Notes: a model not told the origin generated them from the sequence alone. Counted from the stretch's first letter, positions 11,393-23,345 are shown. The stretch is DNA of 64,000 nt from Hermetia illucens (GCF_905115235.1 NC_051852.1:149592027-149656026), one strand, 5' to 3'. Made by a program: numbers and translations.

Positions 11393-12604
11393 TGTTTCTA
11401 TGCTTCGTAGTGGCAGCATTTGTCTGTCGTCTTCAAATGGCGACCTCTGACTGCTGCTGTCGGAAATCAGATTTCCCTATTTATCTCTCTTGGCAGGATG
11501 AGCATCAAGGTATATAAGGCTTCATCCTGCTGACTTGTTGGTAAAACTTCCGCGTCTGGTGCGGTTGTTCCCTGTACATTTCGAGTTCGCAGACCTCTTG
11601 GTTTTCCCAGGCTTCTTTTTTCCGTCTGTGTTCGTGATAAGTCTTCGCGCGTGTCCGCGTTCGTTGCGAATGCAACATTACTCGGTATGCGGCATTCCTG
11701 CGTTCCGTTACTAGCTTACATTCATTGGCGAACTTGCCGTTCAGACCTTTTTTGCCTCTGGGGCCAAGTATATTTGTGCCCGTATTTATAATAACATTCT
11801 TCAGGTGGTTGTGAAGATCATTTGTTGATGCTTCATCTCCAGGATCTCTGTTGACTGCGGTTATTGCGGCATCCATTTCCCTCTTAAGGTGTCGCGGAGG
11901 GCTGTGTTGTGAATGGCTTCAGTATTAACTCTCACCTGACTGTCAGAGGGGATTGTAGGTGGTGTTGTAATTCGAGCCCGGAGCACTATGCCAATGAGAT
12001 ACTTATCCGAGTATATATTGGCCCTCCTACATGTTCTGATATTTATCAAGGCTGAGAGGTGGCGGTGTTCAATCAACACGTGGTCAATTTGGTTGAAAGT
12101 GGTCCCATCTGGGGACGCCCACTTATGTTTGTGGACCGCTTTCCGCGCAAACCAGGTACTCCAACAAACATTTCATGCGATACTGCTAATTGAATAATCC
12201 GCAGTCGGTTATCATTGGTATCCCTATCCAAACTATGGGAGCCGACGTACCGCTCCGTCCCCACTTGGCTGTTTTTGATTTTGATATCATACTTGGGATA
12301 GGATTCGATGGTCCGCTTCATAACGTTGGTTTTTCGTATAGGGTTGACAGTCCTACCCAAGCGCCAGCCTGGAGTACTAGTTGATACAATTTGCCCCGGT
12401 TTTAGGCGCGGGAGACTCGCCTTCATCCTTCTCCGTATGCAGTTTTTCATTAAGAAAGGTCTCACAGCGAGCACCGCGTGGAGGTGGAGATAGGGTTTGG
12501 TAGTAGAGCTGTTGGTGTTGGTTCAGCAGGCGTTTCCCAGGTTTTATGCTCCATTGTGGGTACCAATCCACGTTTCGTTCTGGTACCTATACTCCCTTTG
12601 ACCA
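11393..12604 (-). mobile_element. RTE-like LINE, 5' half of the split copy
   Basis: Continues the LINE at 7880-9014. Minus-strand pieces include a segment ending VCELEMYREQPHQTRKFYQQVSRM, an upstream ARITTPPTIPSDSQVRVN segment, and the 5' leader near 12480-12604 that matches 51190-51321. Most of the endonuclease is deleted between about 12345 and 12350, where the leader joins directly to the later part of the endonuclease. The 5' end is placed at about 12604 because both this copy and the copy at 48238-51321 stop matching at the plus-strand phrase CCCTTTGACCA. Confidence 0.7.
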
Positions 12605-13180
12605 TCCAGCCTCATCAGTGCACTCCAAATGGAGGAGCCCATCACGAAAACCTTGTTTGTTAAACCTTGGCTACGATGCAGCCTCCAGCTAAATTGTCCC
12701 TCTGATATTTTGCCATCCTTGGAAGGAACTCCTACGGTAGCCGTAAGAAATGAGGCTGCAGTGAGGGTCTCACCAGGTTTACCAGTTTGTTTCCACTTGA
12801 AGATTCCGTTTCTTTGCGTATGATTTCTCTGCACATTACCGCATGCCTCATTCACAAGATGCTTCACCTACTTTCGCAGTACTTTCTTCTACCGCCGGCT
12901 TGGAACCTTCCCAGATTCATAGTCTCCGGGCCGCTTGGCTCTATTTTCACATATCGGCATTAAACCAGTAGCGTCCACGTCAGCTTCTCTTTCCTCCGTT
13001 CTCTCTGGTAAGGGAGAAAGTTGTGGGTTCTGACAGGCAAGATTCAGACTGCAGTCCCCCTCCTTAGTGGGTGAAGTTCTCATCTGCCGGGCTTTCCTTC
13101 TGGTTAAGCATGGTGTTAACCGAAAGTATTTACGTTGGATGATTTCATCTTTTGTACTGAGTGCGGTCATGATTTACTGT
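12605..13180 (-). mobile_element. LINE-D ORF1 start fragment
   Basis: The part at 12620-12830 matches 40150-40390 on the minus strand, including the shared plus-strand segment AGTGCACT(C/G)(C)AAATG-AG-AGCCCAT. A frame starts MTALSTKDEIIQRKYFR at 13170 and reads as the N-terminal part of a gag-like ORF1. The rest of the LINE is missing here. Confidence 0.5.
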
Positions 13181-14160
13181 CTGTAATTTCGCCCAGGTAG
13201 AGGAATTGTTACTAATCTGGACTGGATCTTGAAGCTTAAGATTGGCATGTCTCACGAATCGTTAAGATACTCTATCCATTTGACCATTGCCTACTGTTGA
13301 TTGTGTCTGGTCTAAGAAACATTCCTAGATAATTATATGAATTTGCATTAATGACTATCGTACTAATGGTATGTGCGTTGTTTACCTTGTTTGTGACGTA
13401 ACAACCATTGTTTGCCAGTATTCTATCTAATTTGCTTACGACGCGATAACCTGGTGATCGAGACCTGAATGTGACATTCCAGGCCAATGTAATGCAAACT
13501 TCCAGATTCCGACAGAAGCGGAAGATAGATTTCATATTTTGCAGCCTTTTCCATACCATTCAAATGGGGGCTCTTTCCTTTTCTCACTTTTATAGAGTGC
13601 ATGGAACCAGCTCCACAAAGTAGCTCAATACTGGTAGATATATGTTTATTTATAAATTGATTTACACCGGGACCTTTTTATTAAGTCCGTATTGGATCCT
13701 TTAGGCTCTTGGTCGACCTTTAGAGTTAAGTGGCTATAACTAAAAGTACTTCGTTTTTTCAAAGTCCATTGACTCCTTTGATTGCATGAATACTTCTCTT
13801 TTAAAAACACGGTTCATTGTATTCACTTTTTAAGGAATTTCGAGCTTATTCATTTAATATTATTGTTCATCCTACATTCATATGTTGATAACTGCGCTCA
13901 GAGGTGAGTTGCTGATTGGAATGTGGTACACTTTCGGGTTTCAGCATTTAAATCTTTTATTATATTCCATAAATACACTGAAAATCTTCTCAAATGGAGC
14001 CGCTCTCGTTTTCCCTGATAGTAGTAAACAAGGCAGCCTCGTTCTATATCGTTTCTGCCAAAATTAATCTAAGTGTATCAAAAGCGCTTAGAGCAGCTGA
14101 ATCAACTCTTGCACTGCAGCAAGTATGTACGAGTATGTGATAGACAAGGCAATATTCGGG
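13181..14160. other. Unannotated region upstream of the Asp/Lys protein gene
   Basis: No element recognised. A minus-strand frame at 13272-13559 has no domain I can name. The distal promoter of the next gene probably lies near the right end. Confidence 0.45.
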
Positions 14161-14184
14161 AAAGAAAGATTGCAAATTTTCGAG

Positions 14185-14192
14185 TATAAAAG
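14185..14192 (+). promoter_or_regulatory. TATA box of the Asp/Lys-rich protein gene
   Basis: TATAAAAG at 14185-14192, followed about 30 bp later by CATCATACAGTTTGG, a plausible initiator. The coding start is about 165 bp downstream of the TATA box. A canonical TATA box fits a strongly expressed, tissue-restricted secretory gene; that expression pattern is inferred. Confidence 0.65.
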
Positions 14193-14356
14193 CTTCAGCT
14201 GGAAATTTCCCAGAGCATCATACAGTTTGGATACCGTTTAAAGAAGTCGTCGAGAGGGAGCGTGATTTTTTCGAAAAATCGTTGATTGGAACAACCTTTC
14301 ATTCGGTTTAGTTTGTTTTAATATAAAAGATTTTTTATATTATTTCTAACAACAAC

Positions 14357-16761
14357 ATGAAGATAATTCATATCCTAATTGGAGCCTTGCTCCTCTCTGG
14401 GGTATGGGGCTTTCCACGTCCAGACGATTCAGATGAAGATGACTCAGTAGGAGATGATGACAGTGGTGACGTGGACGCAAGAGGTAGATTTTTGCCCCCA
14501 ATATTTGCTCTTTTCCAACTTTCAAAATTCATAATATCATATAATTCCAATAATATAACCTGATTTGTCCCCCAACAGCCATTCCCGGTGTGGCAAGAAC
14601 GCTTATCCCGACGGAAGAACTTGACTTGCAATTGGAGCAAGGCGAGGCTTTGAATATTCAGCCCGAAGATATTGCGGATATTAATATGGAAGCAATGAAA
14701 ATCGCAGAAGAAAACATTTTCAATAATTTGCGCGCTCTTCGCTCAACAAACGACGACGTTGGAGAAGGTGATACTGGAGACGACATTGGAGAAGGTGATA
14801 CTGGAGACGACACTGACGATAATATTGACGATAATATTGACGACGACAAAGATAAAGATAAAGATACTTTAGTTACTGACTTCTTAGATGATAACGACGA
14901 CCAGTTTGAAGATACAAACAAAAGCCAGAATGATGATACAAACAAAAGCCAGAATGATGATGAAAATGAAGACCTAGGTGATGACCCTAATGATAATGCC
15001 AACCCTGATCGTAGTGGCGAACAACAAGCCGAGGACCAAGATGATCTCGATGATGATCTATTTGGGGCTGACCAAATTGATGATGCTCTAGACAATACTA
15101 GCAAATCAGCGGAGGCTCATGATACTGATTTGGAATTAGATAAACCTCTTCTGGAAGACCTAGACGATTTAGGTGATTTAGACTGTGAACCTAGTCATTC
15201 TTCCGTCGAAGCCGCCGATGATAAAGTCGCGGATTCATCGAAAGAGGAGGCCGGAGAGGATTTGATCGACGACCCTATAGATGATGATGACTTGGACCTG
15301 GGGTTAACTGATGGTAATGAGTCAGAAGAAATCGTTGACGAACCTAAAAATTCTCGTGAAGAACCTTCGAATACAGGCAACTCGAAGGAAACCACAGGTG
15401 ATTTGGAAGAAGATAAATCGCCAGAGAAGGAGCATGATAATGATTTAGATACATTAACTGACGATAAAAAATCCGAAGAAGAGGAAGAATCTGAGAAAGA
15501 CAAAGGCAATTCATCCCCCACCGCAGTGTTAGCCTCTTTGCCTGATGGTCATGACGCAAATGGTGACGCTTTGTTTGAAGCTGTTCCCCGGATCCTTAGA
15601 GCTAAGGCCCTAACAGAAGCAGATTTGGAAGAAGAAAACGTGGAGGACCTAATAGAGGATTTGGTAAAATCTATGCTAAGCGGAAAGAGCAAAAGCAATT
15701 CTAGAAAAAAACGTGAAATCAGCGAAAATAAAAAAGTTGAGTCAATCTTGAGATTATTCAACGACCTAAACCAATCAACGATTGGAAAATCTAGGCGGGT
15801 GGCGACTGAAATTCAAAAGGATAAAATTAGAACCTTTCTGAATACATTGGACTGCGATGACGATAAAGATGATAAAAAGGACGACAAAGACGATAAACCG
15901 GAAAAGGGTGATGACGATGGAAAGGACAAAGATGATGATAAAGACGATAAAAAGGATAGTAAAGAGAAAGGTGATGATAAGGACAAGGATAAGCCCGACT
16001 CAAAAGAAAAGCATGACGACAAGGACGACATAGACGATGATAAGCATAAGCCTGGCAAGGGCGATGATAAGGATGACGACGACAAAAATGATGATAAAGA
16101 CAAGGATGATGGGGAAAAGAAGGACAAAGATGATGACGATAAAGACGACGATAAAAAAGACAAAGACAAAGATGACAGAGAAAAAGAAAAGGACAAAGAT
16201 GATGACGACAAAGATGACAAAAAAGGAGATAAAGACGACAAAGATGACGACAAAGACGATAAGGATAAAGACGATGGAAAAGATAAGGATGATCACAAAG
16301 ACAAGGATGGCGATGATGACAAAGATGATAAAAAGGATCCAGATGATAAAAAGGACAAGGATAAGCCCGACAAAGATGATGACGACGATAAGAAAGACAA
16401 AATCGATCAGATAGATCAAGTTAAAGATAAGGATGACAACAAAGACAAAGATGTTAAAGACAAGGATGATGATGATGACAAAAAGAAGGGCGATAAAGAT
16501 AAGGATGATAATAAAGGTAAAGACGACGATGACGATAAAAAGGACAAGAAAGATAAAAAAGATGATGACGATAAGAAGAAAAAGAAGAATAAGAAACCAA
16601 AACATAAGAGAGGCAAGAAGAAGGATAAAGATGGTAAAGGTGATAAAAACAAACACAAAAAATCAGGTAAAGGCAAAAGGCATAAAGGTGGCAAAACGAA
16701 ACCAACGAAAGATGAAGTTGAAATTAGAGATGTATTAGAACTCATCAATTTCAACTATTAA
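14357..16761 (+). CDS. Secreted Asp/Lys-rich low-complexity protein (769 aa), family unknown
   Basis: Two exons: 14357-14483 and 14579-16761 (intron 14484-14578, GTAGAT...CAACAG, phase 1). The start MKIIHILIGALLLSGVWG is a clean signal peptide, cleaved probably before FPRPDD. The mature chain is strongly acidic to about residue 350, with short duplications (GEGDTGDD twice, NKSQNDD twice, DDNI twice). A more ordinary segment follows (residues ~360-465), containing a basic RKKR site at about residues 418-421 that could be cut by a furin-like protease. From about 467 to the end it is dense DDKDDK/KDKDD repeats turning Lys-rich (HKRGKKKDKDGKG). Only two Cys were noticed. Acidic/basic repeats of this kind occur in mineral- or water-binding matrix, glue and silk-associated proteins; no homologue is recognised, so function is open. 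Gene neighbours are mobile elements on both sides. Confidence 0.85.
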
Positions 16762-16814
16762 CAGATGAAAGTCCTTCCAGTTGTATCCAAACTTATTTAA
16801 ATATGAACGATGAA

Positions 16815-16820
16815 AATAAA
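16815..16820 (+). terminator. Poly(A) signal of the Asp/Lys-rich protein gene
   Basis: AATAAA 54 bp after the TAA stop, followed by T-rich sequence. Confidence 0.8.
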
Positions 16821-16916
16821 AAGTTTTTAATTGTTATTTGTTGAGCTCTTTATTATTATCTCAACCCGCTTAATTCGACTGGTGTACATACTTTTTCCTG
16901 CGTAGTTATGGGACTA

Positions 16917-17044
16917 TCAAAGGAAAGTGGATGGTGCGAGGATAGAGCGTCAAGCTCTCAATCTCGTTGCTCTGGGTTTGAATCCCGATTCGTCATGAGT
17001 GTTGATACCCGACTTCGTGCCGTTTCATTGAATTAGGCTTACCA
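16917..17044 (+). mobile_element. tRNA-derived SINE-like fragment
   Basis: A B-box-like GGTTTGAATCC lies at 16975-16985, preceded by GATGGTGCGAGGATAGAGCG, which resembles a tRNA D-arm/A-box, and AAGCTCTCAATC, which resembles an anticodon arm. The acceptor stem does not close, so this is not a functional tRNA. It ends at a T-rich run next to an R1-like LINE. Confidence 0.4.
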
Positions 17045-18141
17045 CTTTTTTTATTTGGTTTTATGGGTGGAGGTGGAAATTTTAAAAATTGCAGCAGTGT
17101 CTGGGATTCTCACCCACTAAAACCACACACAACCATTCGAAGCGATGCAAGTACATGCTGTATCCACCGTGTCCAGTAAGGAAAAGCGTTAGGTGGTAAT
17201 TTAATTCTCCATGTTTGCGCTTAATCCATCTCTCAACACACGGGATCAGTGTATGAGCCTAGTGGGCTTTTTTGGAATTATCCCACCGTTGCTGCCATGT
17301 CCTGAACTGCTGCTTCCTGGTCCTTTCGGAAGCCCGCAATCCTTTCGGTCGGATTTACCTTCTTCTCCAATTGAGACAGTGTGCCTCATTCGCTAGAAGA
17401 TCCAAGGAAATTACCCCCGCGATGACACACAGTGCCTCACCAGACACTTTCCTATATGCACTGCTTACCCTCCGCACGATGGGCCGGTATGCCAAATTTA
17501 CCCTTCCCTGGTTCACGGTGTTATCCAGTGCGCACGCCCAGACAGGAGCCGAATATGGCAGGATGGATTTCACCTGCGATAAGCAGCCGGCCACTAGATT
17601 TTGGCCCTCCTCTATTAAGCATCACTCTTGCTAAAGATGAGTTAGCCTTTGCTGTCTTTTCGTGCGCAAAGTCGAGGTGCCCCTTGAAGTTCAACTTGGC
17701 ATCGATCATTACCCCATATGTCTAATGATCGATTTTGAAACGACCTCGTGATTACCAACCCGAATTTAGAGAGAGAGCAAACATGATGCCCTCAACAGCG
17801 AGATTTCTTGGTTCCACCAGTAGTTTGGTTTCCTACTGTGGTGAAACTTCCGTCGTGGCATTGTAGAGTCGCATGCCTAAGTTACCCGTTGACATAACTG
17901 GCTCTCTTTTTCTAGCGCCGTACCCTTGGTGTCGTAACCTCCGTTTAAAGCCTCCAGAAAGGTTTCCACTCAGCTATATTGGTTTTTCCGCTTCTGTTGC
18001 TCACTCGATTGTCTGATGTCGAGAAAGATGGCCTGGTAGTCACCGTGGGTCTAGTGTTCACTCACCCGCTAGACCATCCCTTTCACCAACGAGCTACTGA
18101 GGTAAGTCAGATCGACAATTGAGCCTAGCCCTCTGCCTCAG
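17045..18141 (-). mobile_element. R1-like LINE (R1-B family) fragment
   Basis: Minus-strand pieces match the longer R1-B copy at 34915-38410: the 3' end with the CTCACCCACTAAAACCAC phrase, the RT C-terminal segment IDAKLNFKGHLDFAHEKT with SSLARV, and SAPVWACALDNTVNQGRVNLAYR. The central RT is missing: the C-terminal part joins directly to endonuclease-linker sequence (plus-strand phrase GTTCCACCAGTAGTTTGG at about 17813). Confidence 0.65.
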
Positions 18142-18533
18142 AAGGTGGGCACACATCCACCGGTTGGCTAGTACGGATATTGCGGTACGAAATATGTTGA
18201 CCGTTCGCATCACAATCTATTAAGAGTTCAAGGCCATTTGATTCTGCATACATTACCAGATTCCTTAATGTTTGCGTCGGCTGAAGACACAAAGGATCAT
18301 AGGGTAAGTAAGCAGAGGAAACTATTACGTTTCTCTTCTTGCCACTAACCTTTCCGCCGAAAGTTCCGCTTTCTTACATCCTATTCCTCTGAAAATCACT
18401 ATACTTGGTGGTGTAGCATCGCCTATGTTCTCATTCCCAGTTATGTATACATCACTAGCTCCCCTTTCTTCCGCTTTTCCTGGCATGCCTATAGCACCCT
18501 CCTTTGCAACTGAAGGTTATATGGGAAAGTACG
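18142..18533 (-). mobile_element. LINE endonuclease fragment (LOA-like?)
   Basis: Minus strand reads VIVSSAYLPYDPLCLQPTQ...LVMYAESNGLELLIDCDANGQH, the core of an APE-type LINE endonuclease (SAYLPYD and the GCDAN segment; here D-C-D-A-N). It is cut off on both sides by R1-B material. The clade is uncertain. Confidence 0.5.
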
Positions 18534-19162
18534 CGGGATTGCTAAAAGCAGTTGTGCCTTGAGGCGAATACGAACCCCTGGGGCGCTGCTTACAAGGTTG
18601 TAATGAACAAGATTCGTGGACGAAAATCAATCCAAGTGGCGTGCCCTCGACTTTTGTTCAAAATAATCGCAATCCTTTTCCCACAACAGGAAGAAAGTGG
18701 ACCTCATTCAATGGTTCAACAGGATGTCTTCTCAATCCGTGGGGTGACCGAGATGGAACCGCGGAGGTTTTGTTGACGAATTGGAGACAATAAGGCTTCG
18801 GGATTCCGAACAAAGCGCTGAAGTTGGCAGCTAAAATCAGGCCCGCATGGTTCATAAGTACATTTGAATCGTGTATGGTCGAAGGAGTATTTCCCGTTCA
18901 CTGGAAAAGCCAGAGGTTAGTTCTGCTATCGAAGCCCTAAAAACCACCTGGAGCACCCTCTTCATGGGACATTATGGGAAAGATGCTGGAGAGGGTGGAA
19001 TGCAACAGGCTGCTTCGTTCGTCGAGCTAGTTGGTGATCTATCGGAGCGGCAGTATGGGTTTCGCAGAGCGCGACCCACGGCCGATGCCATTGCAACGAT
19101 GCCCGAGAGGCATCGGTAGCTGGTAAGTGCTGGGGGGTGGTGACGCTGGATGTCATGAATGA
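18534..19162 (+). mobile_element. R1-B LINE fragment in opposite orientation
   Basis: Plus strand reads LEANTNPWGAAYKVVMNKIRG and later FESCMVEGVFPVHWKSQRLVLLSKP, the linker and first RT blocks of the R1-B family. The equivalent segment at about 36030-36450 is on the minus strand in the intact-order copy. Here it points away from the R1-B piece at 17045-18141, so the pair may be one insertion with an inverted 5' part. Confidence 0.6.
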
Positions 19163-20078
19163 AGATTGACTAGACTGACTCTGACGAATGTGCGAGGCTA
19201 GATAAAAGCAGTAGGATCCCTTCCGAGACTTTTCAACATCAACAACGGTCTAAGACAAAGGAATACCCTAGCATCCGTCCTCTTTAACCCTGGAGAAAGT
19301 GATTCGCGATTCAGATGTAAATGTGAGAGGCACCGTCTTCTTCAAATACACGCAACTACTGGCCAAGCTGACATATTGACATCATAGGAAGAACAACCCG
19401 AGCTGTACAGTCTACCTTTACCTAGATCGAGTAAGCGGCGCGAGATCTCGGGCTGCACATTTATGAAAACAGGACGAAGTACATGGCGGCAACATCAGCG
19501 CTAAAACCGAAAGAACGAACAACATCGAATTGCACTGATCAAACGGGAAGAATAAAGATAGGAGAGTACAACTTTGAGATCATTGAAAATTTCCCCTATT
19601 TAGGGTCGAAAATGACAACCGATAACAGCTATGATGATGAAATCCGCACACAGTTGTTGGCTGCTAACAGAGCCTATTTCGGCTTACAAAAACTGTTCCG
19701 CTTGTAACGTCTCACCATAGGGTCAAAGCTCTTACTATACAAGACAATGATCTGGCCAGTCCTTTTGTATTCCTCGGAGACTTGGATTCTTAACAAAAAA
19801 ATTGCGAACTCTTAGCCGCTTTTGAAAGAAGAATCCTCCGAAGAGGAGTCCATGCGGATGGTTGATGGTTACGATGGGCGGGTCACTTAATCCGTGTGGA
19901 TGAGGATGATCCATCCCGGAAAGTCTATAAGGACAATATCTATGGTAGAAAAGGAAGACGAGGGAGACCCTGCTTGAGATTGAGCGATAGTGTAGGTCAG
20001 GACGCTAGATAGTTGTTAGGGATATCGAATTGGTGGACCTCGGCCCAAAACCGGGGTTGTTGCGCCGTTGATGATAAT
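19163..20078 (+). mobile_element. RTE-like LINE, 5'-truncated copy
   Basis: Begins in the RT at a degraded RLTRLTLTNVRGQIKA segment and continues through INNGLRQ, the segment around RIKIGEYNFEIIENFPYLGSKMT and the GRKGRRGRPCLR segment. It ends at GTTGATGATAATGA. Frames are interrupted in several places. Confidence 0.75.
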
Positions 20079-20079
20079 G

Positions 20080-20565
20080 AATTGACCGAATTATCTTAGA
20101 TGAAGTTGCATATGGGAGAATCAAGAGGATGTCATGTTTCACTACTCAAAATTTTCAATGGAAGGGAGGAACTGAACAAGCGCTGGCAGAGTATAGGTCG
20201 TGATCTGATATAGGTGGTAATGCTGATGTCGAAGGAGAACTGCAATCGTAAAACTACCGGAGGAATTGCTGAAGGAAGAAAGGAAGGAAGAAAACAGAAA
20301 GGGGCAGACGGACGAGTGTCTATGGGCAAACTCACCCCGAGAAGTATTATATTATCTAAGTGGTGGTACCGCGGGACTTAGGCTTGGAAGACCGGGGGTG
20401 GTTTTTAGTAGGTGTGAATTCCACACGTGCCCCCTCTAGCTCTGTCTAAGATTTACCTTGGTGTACGAATACAAAAAGTCATGTTCCTTGATTAAATGAA
20501 AAACGGTTAACGAATAAAGAGGTATGAAGAGTCGATGTGCCCGCACTGATGAACGGAATATTGAT
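20080..20565. other. Unannotated stretch
   Basis: Includes a purine-rich GGAAGAAAGGAAGGAAG run near 20270. Nothing else recognised. Confidence 0.4.
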
Positions 20566-22494
20566 CATAGTTAGTTAGTTAGTTAGTTTAGTTAACTGGG
20601 GGGAGCTGCAGCTCCAAGCACTCAGGCCATTGTTAGGCCCATTGTACTATCCCCGTAAGTTGCCTATTCAATGGCTTCCCGCCTACGGTGCTCGCAGGCT
20701 TTAGCGAATCTGAGAACAGTCTCCAGAGGCAGAGAATGTGCAGATTCTTCATTGAAGAAAACCTTACCAAGGTGTCTTCGTCTGAGATCTGAGGATGTCC
20801 GGCAGCTGCATAAAAAGTGCAGGGCCGTCTCCTCCTCCTCCTCACATTGGCTGCACATAGCCGAAACCACTACCCCAATCTTTTCCATATGGTAGTTTAA
20901 GGAGCAGTGTCCCGTCAAAAACCCTACTAGGGTTTTCAGGTCCCACTTCTTAAGGGACAACAAAAATGCCGCTCTAGTGGCCCTAGGCTCTTTCACAAGA
21001 ATTTTCGCTTGCCGGCAACAGTCCAAATTTCTCCACTCGGTTGCGTGAATCCTTGCAATTTCACCCTTCAGAGTAGACTTGACAGTAGATGGTCGGATTC
21101 CAAGAGCTGGTTTGGCCCCACCATTGTGGATCCAGACCCTCGGCGAGCCAGTCTGTCAGCCTCCTCATTACCGGCGATGTTAGAGTGCCCTGGCGCCCAC
21201 ATCAAGAATGTTTCGTTCAGTCGGCCAAGTTTCAGCAGCACCTGATGACAACTCCACACCAACTGGCTTGATATGTTGTTGTTGTTTAGTGCTGATAATG
21301 CCGCCCGACTGTTGGAACAGATTCGAATGATGCGACCCCTCCATTTTTGTCGCAGACATTCTCCTGCTGCCAATGAAATGGCATATATCTCCGCCTGGAA
21401 TATGGTCGTCATTTTTCCGAGGGGTCGGGCCAGTTCTATAATCGGATTCTCCGAGAACTTCCCTGCGCTCGATCCATCCTCCATGACTGACCCGTCGGTG
21501 AAGATTATTAGGTCTGTAATCTGAAAAGACTCATGGCCACTTGTGGACCATTCTTCTCTTTCGGTGATTATGACAGTGTATGTCTTTTCAAAGACGAATC
21601 TGGAAACCATATAATCGGTCGGCATCAGGGCTACCGGATGTTTTTCATGGAATTTCCAGATAGACGCATGATCGTTTGATTGGCCGCCTTTCCACGCCCC
21701 AATGGTATCGAGCTTATATGCGTCGTTGGCTGCTTTCCGTTTCACCTGCAAGTAAATGGGGCCGTTTGGGTGAAAGTCCCCAGGTCTTACTTCTCGCATT
21801 CCTACAGCACCAGAGCAATCTGCAGGATTTCTGATATTGTTCCTGGATATGATGCTTTCACGTTAACTTGGAGTCGAAATGTACTCCTAAGGACTTGAAT
21901 GTTTGTGCGAGCTGGATTTCCGCCCCTGCTAAGGTGGGTAGCGTGCCCCACCTGACGTTCCTAGTGAACATAACTAGTCCAGTCTTGCTAGCGTTCATCG
22001 TGAGTCCATTGCGGAGGCACCTGCTGTGGATTACATGCAGAGTTGCGGTCATATACTGTGTCCGCAAACTTGCCGGTAATTATTACGGCTAGGTCGTCCG
22101 CAAATGCTTGCGCGAAGACTTTTTTGTCCTTCAGGAGCCACAGCAGGGAATCCATTACAAAGAGCCATAACAGTGGAAAGAGAACCCCTCCCTGTGGGCA
22201 GCCCCGAGACATCCTGCTTCAATAGAGTTCTGCCCGACGGACATGTGGATTTTTCTCCACTCTAGCATGTGAAGGATCCAACTGATTAGCAGCGGTTCGA
22301 TTCCATGCTGTCTTGCCACATCACAAATTGCCGCGAATGAGGCATAATTGAAGACACCTTCGATGTCCATGAATGCGCCTAAGGCGTATTCTTTTTCGGA
22401 CATCGCCTTTTCAATTTTTGCCGTAAGTTCATTGAGTGCTGTCTCCGTGGATTTGCTTTTCTGGTAGGCGTGTTGCCTATGATGAAGTGGCCAC
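20566..22494 (-). mobile_element. LOA-like LINE (LOA-A) with RNase H domain
   Basis: Minus strand, in LINE order: RT segment ALGAFMDIEGVFNYASF (22340-22390), SRGCPQGGVLFPLLW and AQAFADDLAVIITG (22080-22210), NASKTGLVMFTRN, then RNase H (about 21070-21500) with FTDGSVMEDGS, QAEIYAISLA, and APGHSNIAGNEEADRLARRG. The third RNase H position reads SNSRAAL instead of the usual SDSRAAL. A terminal Cys segment CSQCEEEEETALHFLCSC follows. The 3' end lies at a (GTTA)n tract near 20571-20590. Frames are broken at several places. DIEG in place of the usual DIS/DV supports LOA-type assignment. Confidence 0.75.
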
Positions 22495-23345
22495 TTAGGA
22501 ATGTGTGTATCCCTTATGAACCGATCTACTAGTCTTTCTAGTCCTATTGATCATAGTATCTCAAGCAAGTCTATAATCGTCAGGAACTTTAGTATGTTCT
22601 CTACTTCCAGATCTTTCAACTTTGCATCTGGTATTAAGTGTTTGCACAAGTGCCAGACACTGTCCCAGGACGTGTATAGAGGTTTTGTCACACTCCTCAC
22701 AAAACCTGCAGGCAGTGTCCGTAGATATCCCTAGCTTCCCTAGATGATAGTTCCTACTATGATTCGGAGGTTCTTTTTAATGAGGTTTAGGCAATCCTTT
22801 GCGCGTATTGGTTCGTATCCTCCAATAAGCACCCTGGACTGCTCCATTCCTGGTTGGCCCGCCCAGTAGAGTTCCCCCAACCGTTGCTCTTCATTTCTTA
22901 GAGTTATAGCCATGAAACCGTTTCCGATTCCACAGAAGGGTTCTGGCCCGTGCAAAGGCGTCCCTGCTCCCTTCTTGGTTAGTTCGTCAGCTGCCTCGTT
23001 GCCTTCCAACCCAGCATGGCCTGGAACCCAGAGTATCCAGAACTTATTGGACGAGCCGAGCGTGTTCAGTCTCTCAAGGCATTCCCATACCAGTTTAGAA
23101 TTCACCTGGTTGGACCTAAGTGCCTTGATCGCTGCTTGACTATCGGTGAGAATAGCTATGTTCTGCCCCCTATAGTTTCTCTGGAGATTAAAGGAGACAC
23201 AACTGTCTATGGCGTATATTTCCGCCTAGAATATGTTAGTGTACCTACCCATTGGCTCGAAGTACATTTTCTTTGGTCCAATGACACCGGCACCCGCTCC
23301 CTCTGCTGTAAGGGATCCGTCAGTGTACCATGGACAAAAGATACA
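22495..23345 (-). mobile_element. LOA-like LINE (LOA-B), RNase H and 3' part
   Basis: Minus strand carries the RNase H C-terminal half (SNKFWILWVPGHAGLEGNEA, then ADELTKKGAGTP) and a terminal region including NLIKKNLRIIVG. Downstream sequence at 22550-22740 matches 32750-32960. It abuts LOA-A at its 5' boundary, so this is a truncated copy of a second family. Confidence 0.65.

Noticed and set aside
14658-16253. Ser/Leu-rich minus-strand frames opposite the Asp/Lys gene
   Set aside because: Also antisense shadows of acidic codons; the plus strand has the signal peptide, intron, TATA box and poly(A) signal.
16000-16656. Minus-strand open frame of 218 codons rich in Ile, Val and Phe
   Set aside because: It is the antisense shadow of the Asp/Lys repeats (GAT/GAC/AAA/AAG read backwards give ATC/GTC/TTT/CTT). 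No start context or signal of its own.
16917-16990. Functional tRNA
   Set aside because: B box and anticodon-like arm are present but the acceptor stem does not close and it leads into a T-rich repeat boundary; better as a tRNA-derived SINE fragment.
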